A stretch of 7,261 nt of DNA from Chitinophagia bacterium (lineage in GTDB: Bacteria > Bacteroidota > Bacteroidia > Chitinophagales > Chitinophagaceae), in assembly GCA_010027295.1 (NCBI GenBank), contig RGVM01000122.1:1-7261 (forward strand), given 5' to 3'. Under the pieces are notes generated by a model. The model was not told the origin of the DNA and made no database searches. It saw nothing but the letters and a program-made list of their open reading frames with translations. The translations under genes and the position numbers were made by a program. Of the stretch, positions 1 to 6,666 are shown piece by piece; within the stretch, counting starts at the first letter, position 1, and every line of letters begins with the position of its first letter.

Positions 1-1609
1 TGTATACCAGCGCTACCGCGACGTACGCCTCGTCGGCACCCCCCCGGAAAGCATCGGAAAATACGGCGGCGATACCGACAATTGGGAATGGCCCCGCCAT
101 ACCGGCGACTTCTCCGTCTTCCGCGTCTACATGGGAAAGGATGGCAAACCGGCCGAGTACAGTCCCTCCAACCTGCCCCTCAAGCCCAAACACTTCCTGC
201 CCGTATCCCTCAAGGGCCTCAAAGACGGCGACTACGCCATGATCTACGGATACCCGGGATCCACCAACCGATACGAAACCTCCTTCGGTGTCAAACTCAA
301 GACCGGCATCGAGAACCCCTCGACCGTCGAACTCCGCGACATGCGACTCAAGCACATGTTCGAGCAGATGCGCAAGGACCCGGCCGTCAAACTCAAACTG
401 GCCTCCGACTACGCCGGCATTGCTAACTACTGGAAGTTCTTCGACGGTGAGTCCAAGCAACTCCTCAAGTATCGCATCTACGAAAAGAAGCAGGCCGAGG
501 AAAAGTCCTTCAACCAATGGGCCAAGGGCAAAACCGAATACGAAACCCTCTTCACCGACTGGGAGAAGGCATACTCCGCCTGGGAACCCTATGCAAAACA
601 CCGCATCTACCTCAACGAAGGTATACTGGGCTCGCCCCTGCTGGCCTTCGCCTCCTCCCTCATGGCCCTCGAGGAAGACATGGTCCGCAAGGGCGTCAGC
701 CATCCCGATGTCAAAAAAGGCCTCGCCGCCGCCGATAAGTCAAGGACGGGCTTTCTCGCCAAGGCCGACATGCCCTCCGACCGTAGGATCCTCGCCGACG
801 CCCTACGCATGTTCCGGACGAACATAGACAAAGGACAGCACCCGCAGGGTTTCTATGAAGATATCCGGAATCGCTTCGGGAAACTCGACGAGGACGCCAC
901 CTACGCCAAATACTCCGACTTCGTCTTCGGCAACTCCATCCTCACGGATGACGCACGATGGAAGGCATTCCTCGATGCACCCGACGCTGTCAAGCTGCAG
1001 TCAGATGCCGCCTACGCCGCCGCCAGCGGCTTCGTCAGGAACTACTCCTCGAAGTACGGCCTTGACAGGCAGAACTTCCTCGCCGCCGATGGCGAACTCG
1101 GCAGACTCTACCTCAAAGGCATACGCGAGATGAACTCCGCGAAAGTCATGTACCCCGACGCCAACTTCACCATGCGCGTCAGTTACGGACAGGTCAGGAG
1201 CTACCAGCCCCGCGACGCCGTCCGCTACGATTATGTCTGCACCATGAAAGGGATACTTGAGAAGTACAAGCCCGGGGACTACGAGTTCGACCTGCCCGCA
1301 GAACTGCTCGACAAGGCGGGCAAGAAGGATTTCGGCGCCTATATCGACAAGGGACGTAACGACCTCGTCGTCAGCTTCATCACCACCAACGACATCACCG
1401 GCGGTAACTCGGGCTCGCCCGTCATCAACGCCACCGGTGAACTCGTCGGACTCGCGTTCGACGGCAACTACGAGGCTCTCAGCCACAAAATCGCCTTCGA
1501 TAAGGAACTCAACCGAACCATCTGCGTGGATGTCCGCTATGTACTGTGGTGCATCGACAAGCTGGGCGGCGCATCCCACCTGATACAGGAACTGAAGCTG
1601 ATGCGATAA
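1..1609 (+). CDS. S46 family dipeptidyl peptidase (DPP7-like), 5' partial
   Basis: C-terminal 535 residues of a serine exopeptidase that releases dipeptides from peptide N-termini; the family acts in the periplasm or at the cell surface of Bacteroidota. The reading frame is open from base 2 to the TAA at 1607-1609, so the start, the signal peptide and the catalytic His are off the left edge. The family signature GGDTDNWEWPRHTGDF spans visible residues 22-37 and holds Asn27, Trp28 and Arg32 (substrate binding in characterised members) and catalytic Asp36. The nucleophile Ser470 lies in GGNSGSPV (codon 1409-1411), followed by GLAFDGN. Gly488, 18 residues after the Ser, matches the S1 position that is Gly in DPP7 and Arg or Ser in Asp/Glu-specific DPP11, so DPP7-type specificity for hydrophobic P1 residues is inferred. 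The 65 residues after the Ser match the family's usual end (about 710-720 aa in total). No frameshift seen; codons strongly prefer C at the third position. Confidence 0.95.
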   Translation, partial: VYQRYRDVRLVGTPPESIGKYGGDTDNWEWPRHTGDFSVFRVYMGKDGKPAEYSPSNLPLKPKHFLPVSLKGLKDGDYAMIYGYPGSTNRYETSFGVKLKTGIENPSTVELRDMRLKHMFEQMRKDPAVKLKLASDYAGIANYWKFFDGESKQLLKYRIYEKKQAEEKSFNQWAKGKTEYETLFTDWEKAYSAWEPYAKHRIYLNEGILGSPLLAFASSLMALEEDMVRKGVSHPDVKKGLAAADKSRTGFLAKADMPSDRRILADALRMFRTNIDKGQHPQGFYEDIRNRFGKLDEDATYAKYSDFVFGNSILTDDARWKAFLDAPDAVKLQSDAAYAAASGFVRNYSSKYGLDRQNFLAADGELGRLYLKGIREMNSAKVMYPDANFTMRVSYGQVRSYQPRDAVRYDYVCTMKGILEKYKPGDYEFDLPAELLDKAGKKDFGAYIDKGRNDLVVSFITTNDITGGNSGSPVINATGELVGLAFDGNYEALSHKIAFDKELNRTICVDVRYVLWCIDKLGGASHLIQELKLMR

Positions 1610-1623
1610 TGCCCGGTATGAGA

Positions 1624-1658
1624 GGGACGATGCCGGCCCATCTGACCGGCATCGTCCT
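1624..1658. terminator. Strong hairpin between convergent genes, possible terminator
   Basis: A perfect 12-bp stem (ggacgatgccgg at 1625-1636 and ccggcatcgtcc at 1646-1657) with a 9-base loop starts 15 bases after the stop of the S46 peptidase; a G-T pair (1624/1658) can extend it. A second small stem, ctgag/ctcag with an aaa loop, lies at 1657-1669. Neither strand carries a clear T-run after the stem, so it is not a textbook intrinsic terminator. Its place between convergent genes (the cysS stop is at 1762) suggests a shared 3'-end structure or a block to read-through. The hairpin is seen; the role is inferred. Confidence 0.45.
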
Positions 1659-1761
1659 GAGAAACTCAGCTTAGGGAATGACGCCTACCGGAAGAGGGTG
1701 TTATATGACCTGTATCGAAGGGCGGGGTGGCTTCCGATTCAACTGTGCCGAATAAGAGGAT

Positions 1762-3276
1762 TCAGAGAAAGGACCAGCTAGTCGTCCCGTCCTTCTCATC
1801 CTTGAGCTGGATGCCAATCGTCTGGAGCTGGTTGCGTATCCTGTCCGACGTCACAAAATCCTTCCGCGCGCGCGCATCCTTGCGGATCTCCGCCAGCAGG
1901 GTGAGCACGCTGTCTAGCCGGCCGCTGTCGGCAGCCTTCTCATCTCTTAATCCGAAGACATCCACCAGGTAGGTGCGGAACTTCCGGCGCATCAGGCCCA
2001 GGGTGGAGACGGACAGGGCGCCTGCCGGAATATGCCCGTCCTTCAGCGAATTCACCACCGGTACCAGCTCGAAGAGGTTGGCCAGCACCTTGGCCGTATT
2101 GAGGTCGTCGTCCATGAAGCTGTCGAGCTCGCCCAGCAGACCGGTGCAGCGTGCGTCAAGGGCGACATCACCTGCAGACCCTTCGGCCCCGGTACCCTCA
2201 GGCATCGCCTCGAGGTGCGAGAAGGCATCCCAAAGCCTCCGCAGCCCGCGCTCGGCAGCCTGCAGGGCCTCGTTGCCAAAGTCGAGCGTGCTTCGGTAAT
2301 GCGTCTGCAGGATGAAGAAACGCACCGTCATCGGCGAATAGGCCTGCTCGAGGATGGGATGGGTCCCGGAGAACAGCTCGCTCAGCCGGATCACATTGTT
2401 GTAGCTCTTCCCCATCTTCCGGCCGTTGATGGTGATCATGTTGTTGTGCAGCCAGTACCGCGCCGGGATGCGGTGGTTGCAGACGGCGCTCTGGGCGATC
2501 TCGCACTCGTGGTGGGGGAACTGCAGGTCCATTCCGCCGCCGTGGATGTCGAACTCCTCCCCGAGATATTTCGTACTCATCGCGGAGCACTCGATGTGCC
2601 AACCCGGGAAACCCATCCCCCAGGGACTCTTCCACTGCATGATATGTCCCTCAGGCGCGTTCTTCCACAAGGCGAAATCGGCCTTGCTCCGCTTCTCGTC
2701 CTGCGACTCAAGTGCACGCGTCGTCTCCAGCTGCTCCTCGAGGTCGCGTCCGCTCAGGATGCCGTAGGGCATGCCCTTACCGCCGAAGTCGGCGTGGTAC
2801 CTACCGACGTCGAAATACACGGAGCCGTTCACCACATAGGCATATCCGTCCTGGAGGATGCGCTCGATCATCCCGATCTGCTCCACGATATGCCCCGTCG
2901 CCGTCGGCTCGATAGAGGGTTCCAGGTTGTTGAACTCCCGCATCGCCCAGTGGAACATATTGGTGTACTTCTGCACGAGCTCCATGGGCTCCAGCTTCTC
3001 GAGGACGGCCTTTTTCGCCACCTTGTCCTCAGCCTCTCGACCCTCTTCTTCGAAATGCCCGGCATCAGTGATATTGCGCACATACCGGACCTTGTAGCCT
3101 AGATGCATCAGATAACGATACAGCACGTCGAAGGTGATGAAGGGCCGGGCGTGGCCGAGATGGCTCTCGCCACTGACAGTGGGTCCACAAACGTAGAGGC
3201 CCACATGGCCCGGGACGATGGGTTCGAAAGCCTCCTTGCGGCGGGTGAGCGAATTGTAAAGGGAAAGGGATGCCAT
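1762..3276 (-). CDS. cysS: Cysteinyl-tRNA synthetase
   Basis: Cytoplasmic class I aminoacyl-tRNA synthetase that charges tRNA-Cys with cysteine using ATP. The 504 residues are complete, from the ATG at 3274-3276 to the TGA at 1762-1764. The N-terminal catalytic domain has CGPTV at 30-34 and the HIGH-type motif HLGH at 39-42. The zinc ligands expected from the E. coli enzyme are Cys30, Cys230 (in WHIEC), and His255 and Glu259 (in [11 protein letters not shown]). The second signature is KMGKS at 287-291, a variant of KMSKS. The DALR-type helical region contains [13 protein letters not shown] (389-401), and the C-terminus has the usual [11 protein letters not shown] (471-481) and [11 protein letters not shown] (491-501). 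It is somewhat longer than E. coli CysS (461 aa). The start lies just before the conserved beta strand and 16 bases after the stop of the upstream EEP gene, so the two are probably co-transcribed. No key residue is missing. Confidence 0.98.
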   Translation of the reverse strand: MASLSLYNSLTRRKEAFEPIVPGHVGLYVCGPTVSGESHLGHARPFITFDVLYRYLMHLGYKVRYVRNITDAGHFEEEGREAEDKVAKKAVLEKLEPMELVQKYTNMFHWAMREFNNLEPSIEPTATGHIVEQIGMIERILQDGYAYVVNGSVYFDVGRYHADFGGKGMPYGILSGRDLEEQLETTRALESQDEKRSKADFALWKNAPEGHIMQWKSPWGMGFPGWHIECSAMSTKYLGEEFDIHGGGMDLQFPHHECEIAQSAVCNHRIPARYWLHNNMITINGRKMGKSYNNVIRLSELFSGTHPILEQAYSPMTVRFFILQTHYRSTLDFGNEALQAAERGLRRLWDAFSHLEAMPEGTGAEGSAGDVALDARCTGLLGELDSFMDDDLNTAKVLANLFELVPVVNSLKDGHIPAGALSVSTLGLMRRKFRTYLVDVFGLRDEKAADSGRLDSVLTLLAEIRKDARARKDFVTSDRIRNQLQTIGIQLKDEKDGTTSWSFL

Positions 3277-3292
3277 GGCGGGGAGAGCGAAA

Positions 3293-4453
3293 TTATTCCT
3301 TTTGGGGCATACGGAGGTCTGCCACTACCGCACGATGGTCTGACAGCCGCGCCTTGCCGCGGGTCACTTGTTCCGTCTCGAAGCGCGGGTCGGTGAGGAT
3401 GTAGTCGATGCGCAGGGTGGGGAGTATGCCCATCCAGCGCGACTGCGGACTGATATATGTCCTACCGAAACCCGACCCTTTCTCGGCGAAAGCGTCCAGC
3501 CCACCTGCCAGCAGCGTCCGGTACGCGTAAGAGCCGGGCACATTGTTCAGGTCTGTACAAATAATAAATGGGTATCGGCTGCTGTCGACGATGTTGCGCA
3601 GCCAACGCGACTGTTCCCCATGGTCAATAAACGTGCGCCGCAGCTTTCGGTATAGCAGTCGGGCACCCTTTTGGCCTGTCTCCGAGTCATTGCGCATCTT
3701 GCCCAAGGTGCGGTAGTCCCTCGGCAGGAAGCGGTACGACTGTAGGTGCATAACATGAACGCGTACCGTGTCGCCATTGCATAGAATGTCCGCCCAAAGT
3801 GTATGCTCGTTGTCATAGAATCGGTCCACGGGATACCGAACCTGGGCGGCACGCAGGATCCGGTATTTCGAGAAGATGGCGGTACCGCTGAGCACGTCAC
3901 CCTTGAAGAAATCGTCACCGGGGAAGAAAGAATACCGGTAGCCCAACCTTTGTCGAAGCTGTCGAACTGGATCGTGGCCACCCAGCTTCCCAGCATCGGT
4001 GAACTCCTGGAAACAGACGATGTCCGGGTCGAAACGGGCCACTTCTTCGAAGATCAAGCTATGCTGCCGGATATTACGACCGTCCTCCGAGAACTCCTTT
4101 TCGAAGGGTGTGAAGGACCGCAGGTTCCAGGTCATTACTCGGAGGCTACCATTCCGCTTCGCACCGAAGCCTACTCCGGGACGAACGGGGATGACCTGTC
4201 GGATCGAGCCGTAGGTCAGGATCAGGAGCAGCAGGTTGGGCAGGATGATGATGGGACGCAACAGGAGCCACAGGAGACTATGAAATATAATGCCTGCCAG
4301 CAAGTATGGGAGTGCCAGCGACAGGAATCCGGCATGGGGCCATTCGGAGGGATCCAGTCCGGGTATTCGGCATGCCGCCAGATAGGCGGCGGCGAATAAC
4401 GCATTGGTCAGCAGCAACAGGCCACCCGATATCCGCTGCAGGTTTCTCGCCAT
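3293..4453 (-). CDS. Membrane-anchored endonuclease/exonuclease/phosphatase (EEP) family protein
   Basis: 386-residue protein with three hydrophobic segments (about 10-29, 43-63 and 66-84) followed by a full DNase I-like EEP domain (about 104-382). EEP motifs visible in order are MTWNLRS with Asn110, DIVCFQEF with Glu150 (metal ligand), GTAIFSKY (190-197), HVMHLQS with catalytic-type His236, CTDLNN with Asp301 and Asn303 (where GDFN is common), RIDYI with Asp350, and LSDHRAV with Asp372 and His373. All core catalytic positions are present, so a metal-dependent phosphodiesterase or phosphatase activity is expected. The substrate (nucleic acid, phospholipid or other phosphoester) cannot be read from the sequence. 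Which side of the membrane the domain faces is uncertain. The start is the ATG at 4451-4453, directly before the first helix. Its stop lies 16 bases before cysS. An AT-rich stretch with TATTTTG (minus strand, 4486-4480), resembling the Bacteroidota -7 box but one base short, is a weak promoter candidate. Confidence 0.9.
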   Translation of the reverse strand: MARNLQRISGGLLLLTNALFAAAYLAACRIPGLDPSEWPHAGFLSLALPYLLAGIIFHSLLWLLLRPIIILPNLLLLILTYGSIRQVIPVRPGVGFGAKRNGSLRVMTWNLRSFTPFEKEFSEDGRNIRQHSLIFEEVARFDPDIVCFQEFTDAGKLGGHDPVRQLRQRLGYRYSFFPGDDFFKGDVLSGTAIFSKYRILRAAQVRYPVDRFYDNEHTLWADILCNGDTVRVHVMHLQSYRFLPRDYRTLGKMRNDSETGQKGARLLYRKLRRTFIDHGEQSRWLRNIVDSSRYPFIICTDLNNVPGSYAYRTLLAGGLDAFAEKGSGFGRTYISPQSRWMGILPTLRIDYILTDPRFETEQVTRGKARLSDHRAVVADLRMPQKE

Positions 4454-4946
4454 CGTCTCTTTATACCGGATTACATATTCAAAATAGGTAAATCAGCTGA
4501 AAAAATCTTTTTGTCGATACATGATTACAATACCTGAATTCACGTTTTTGATGCCTTATCGAACTGTCGGCACAACCCATACGAGAACCCTATCGAAAGC
4601 GGACGGATGATGAGTGTCTGATTGAGGAACTCAAACATGAATATGGCATGTAAGCATTCTGTACATATTCCCTGACAGTCAGGGAATATGCTTTTTGCAG
4701 GGTTATCCTGACAATGGATCCAATGAGTCTTTTCATGCAAGGGGTCTTTCAGGGTAAATCGTAACCGATATATGCAACTGTGTGGTGATATGGCATCTTA
4801 TCAGCAGTTGTAAGGTTCACGGTACGCGAACCATGCTACTGATCATTGCTGCGAAAGACCTGGAATGGGAGTTTCGGGAAGAGTGATTCGTTGGATTGGA
4901 ATATCTGGAACTGCAGACAAGTTAGATTCATGTGCAGAATCCGGTT
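4454..4946. other. 493-base intergenic region without a convincing gene
   Basis: This stretch separates the rhomboid-like gene from the EEP/cysS pair and is visibly more AT-rich than the flanking genes. It probably holds the promoter for EEP-cysS near 4454-4515 (minus strand). It contains the perfect palindrome at 4664-4690 (listed separately), a small imperfect hairpin at 4814-4832 (ggttc/gaacc), and a 5-bp stem gattc/gaatc at 4925-4941 just downstream of the rhomboid-like stop. A 66-codon open frame on the minus strand (4540-4740) crosses the palindrome, is rich in Cys, Ile and Phe, matches no family I know and is judged spurious. No tRNA, riboswitch or insertion sequence end was recognised. 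Confidence 0.7.
4664..4695 (+). terminator. Palindrome with T-run, terminator-like on + strand
   Basis: The 13-base arms catattccctgac (4664-4676) and gtcagggaatatg (4678-4690) are perfect inverted repeats around a single central base. As RNA this would fold into a stem of about 10 bp with a 7-base loop. It is followed on the + strand by ctttttg (4691-4697), the form of an intrinsic terminator; the other side has no T-run for the minus strand. No + strand gene lies upstream within the gap, so what it would terminate is unknown. A dyad-symmetric protein-binding site is the main alternative. Confidence 0.4.
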
Positions 4947-5870
4947 TTATATATCTTCCTCGCTGGCCCGCCGCAGCAGGTCTTTCTCCTCTTCGGTGAG
5001 ACGCTGGTAGCCTGTCTGACTGATTTTATCAAGTATCTCGTCGACGCGCTGTTGGGTCACGTTGGACTTCCGGGTGAAGGGCTGCTGTCCACGTGTGTTG
5101 TAGAAGACCTCCTGCTTTCGAGGTTTTCGTCGGCCCTTGACCCTGCCCGGCTGGAACATGATTGATATCCTGTCGTAAAGCCTGGTCATCCAAAGGGAGG
5201 CGTCGACACCCCGCTGCAGGCCACGGGCGAAGAGGAAACCGATGGTTGCAGACATCAGGTGTACATAGAAGAGGCTCACGGAACCAGAGATGCCTGCTAT
5301 GTCGACCACAGCGAACACCAGCATGAGCACCCACAGGGGCAGGCCCCCGCAAATCATCGGAAAGATCCTGTACTGGGGCGAGATGACGGTTGCGGCCACT
5401 GCAACCGACAGCACGGCCGGTGTCGCACCCATCATGGCCGATTGGGCCCGCAGGGCATGCATCGATGGGATCAGATTGAAAGTGGCCAGATAGGTCAACG
5501 CTCCTACCAGGCCCCCGTACAGATAGACAGGAACGATGATGCGGTCACCCGCAAGGTCTTGCAGGATGTATCCAAACAACCAGAGCCAAAGGAGGTTCCC
5601 GAGCAGCACCATCAGCTGCATATGGGTGAAGAAACTTGTCAGCAACGTCCAAGGGCGCTCCATGAATGTGCCGGCATCTGCGGGAAGCGTGAAGGACGCT
5701 AAAATGTTCCGATAGAACGACTCCTCCGGCAAGCGCGAGAGGCCGTAGACAGTCTTTATGAAATGCATCAGAATGAACATGAGCACGTTGATGATGACCA
5801 ACATCATCAGCGCACTGTTGCTCCCCCAGATCGGCAGTCTCCTCTGTACCGGATAATCTCTGATACCCAT
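4947..5870 (-). CDS. Rhomboid-like membrane protein with altered catalytic site and charged C-terminal tail
   Basis: 307-residue polytopic membrane protein of the rhomboid fold. A short basic N-terminus precedes helices at about 18-40, 75-103, 112-130, 147-163, 176-193 and 198-216. Rhomboid landmarks are FFTHMQLMVLLGNLLWLW (His83 and Asn92, the HxxxN-type region of helix 2), MMGATPAVL at 146-154 in place of GASG, and VHLMSATIG (His204) in the last helix. The nucleophile position is Thr150 (codon 5423-5421, ACA) and the following Gly is Pro, while the His is kept; it is therefore probably not a normal serine protease. Residues 240-307 form a soluble tail: a basic part (GRRKPRKQ) followed by an acidic helical segment ending EEKDLLRRASEEDI, resembling the tail domain common on Bacteroidota rhomboids (DUF6576-like, from memory). 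It starts 54 bases after the canonical rhomboid gene, and the purine-rich gagaggga before the ATG may serve as a ribosome binding site. Confidence 0.9.
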   Translation of the reverse strand: MGIRDYPVQRRLPIWGSNSALMMLVIINVLMFILMHFIKTVYGLSRLPEESFYRNILASFTLPADAGTFMERPWTLLTSFFTHMQLMVLLGNLLWLWLFGYILQDLAGDRIIVPVYLYGGLVGALTYLATFNLIPSMHALRAQSAMMGATPAVLSVAVAATVISPQYRIFPMICGGLPLWVLMLVFAVVDIAGISGSVSLFYVHLMSATIGFLFARGLQRGVDASLWMTRLYDRISIMFQPGRVKGRRKPRKQEVFYNTRGQQPFTRKSNVTQQRVDEILDKISQTGYQRLTEEEKDLLRRASEEDI

Positions 5871-5924
5871 ACGTTTCCCTCTCTCGACGCGCGAAAATAC
5901 TGATTATTCAGACGGAGCCCCGAC

Positions 5925-6620
5925 TCAGTAGAAGTTGTCGCGGCTGCGTCGGTTCCAGAACATCAACAGAATGATGCCGACTGCGGCCCCACCCAGATGG
6001 GCGAAATGCGCGACACCACCCCGATTGCTGGAGATGCCTCCAATAAGGTCGAAGACCACCAGACCCGCCAGTGCCCATTTCGCCTTCACCGGAAATGGAA
6101 TCGGAAGGATGAACAACTGACTGTTGGGAAAGGTGTAGGCGAAGGCCGCGAAAATGCCCATCACCGCACCCGAGGCACCCATTGTCGGAACATCCAGCAG
6201 CGCCTGAAAAGTCATGCCATCGATGGCGCCGGCATTGAGCAATTTCCGGGCCTCCGATATGTCAAACCAGAGCGCGCCCATGTGCACCAGGGCCGCTCCA
6301 AGTCCGCATAACAGGTAGAAGGTCAGGAAGCGCCCGGGCCCCCAGAGATTCTCCAGCGTGCTGCCGAACATCCACAGGGCGAACATGTTGAACAGGATAT
6401 GGAAGAAGTTCTCCGGTGAATGCAGGAACATGTAGGTAAGCATCTGCCAGGGACGGAACTTTTCCGAATCGACATAGAACAGCGCGAAGGTATCGTCCAC
6501 CGGAAACAGATTTCTTCCGATGGTGATTTGAGATAACCAGACGATGCCGTTGATGATGACGAGGTTCTTGATGACTACCGGGAGACTGTTGTAGCCTCCG
6601 GGCCTGAATTCCGTTCTCAT
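5925..6620 (-). CDS. Rhomboid family intramembrane serine protease
   Basis: 231-residue integral membrane protease that would cleave transmembrane segments of substrate proteins within the inner membrane. About six hydrophobic helices are visible (roughly 15-33, 58-86, 98-118, 145-163, 182-197 and 203-221). The active site is complete: Ser150 in MGASGAVMGIF and His208 in HFAHLGGAAVG form the dyad, and FFHILFNMFALWMFG supplies His74 and Asn78 of the oxyanion region. The motif LENLWGPGRFL (89-99) follows helix 2, as in the family. The length matches a basic six-helix bacterial rhomboid with no added domain. The start is the ATG at 6618-6620, 46 bases after the rlmD-like stop; the short cytoplasmic N-terminus MRTEFRPGG leads into the first helix. 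The next gene downstream is a rhomboid paralogue with an altered active site, probably in the same transcript. The substrate is unknown. Confidence 0.95.
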   Translation of the reverse strand: MRTEFRPGGYNSLPVVIKNLVIINGIVWLSQITIGRNLFPVDDTFALFYVDSEKFRPWQMLTYMFLHSPENFFHILFNMFALWMFGSTLENLWGPGRFLTFYLLCGLGAALVHMGALWFDISEARKLLNAGAIDGMTFQALLDVPTMGASGAVMGIFAAFAYTFPNSQLFILPIPFPVKAKWALAGLVVFDLIGGISSNRGGVAHFAHLGGAAVGIILLMFWNRRSRDNFY

Positions 6621-6666
6621 GGCTTCGTTTCTTACTCAAATGTAACGCTTCCTCGGAAGCCGGGCC

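Noticed and set aside
1001..1579. 192-codon open frame on the minus strand
   Set aside because: It is antisense to the S46 peptidase active-site region; the Val/Asp/Gly-rich translation is typical of a shadow frame.
2404..2418. KMGKS instead of KMSKS in CysS as a sign of altered function
   Set aside because: The Gly variant is, to my knowledge, common in Bacteroidota CysS proteins, and all other catalytic and zinc residues are present.
2032..3102. 356-codon open frame on the + strand
   Set aside because: It lies wholly antisense to cysS, whose motifs are intact. Its His/Leu/Val-rich translation has no recognisable domain and reflects the GC-rich complementary frame.
3803..4399. 198-codon open frame on the + strand
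   Set aside because: It is antisense to the EEP gene with its complete catalytic motif set, and the translation looks low-complexity with no known motif.
4540..4740. 66-codon minus-strand open frame in the gap, possible small Cys-rich protein
   Set aside because: It spans the perfect palindrome, has no recognisable motif or good ribosome binding site, and its composition is what AT-richer noncoding DNA would give.
4814..4832. ggttc/gaacc hairpin as a T-arm of a tRNA
   Set aside because: The loop and stem do not fit a T-arm, and no acceptor, D or anticodon arms can be placed around it.
6647..6660. Small hairpin gcttc/gaagc between the rlmD-like and rhomboid genes as a terminator
   Set aside because: The stem is only 5 bp with a 4-base loop and no T-run on the minus strand, so it is too weak to separate the two genes into different transcripts.
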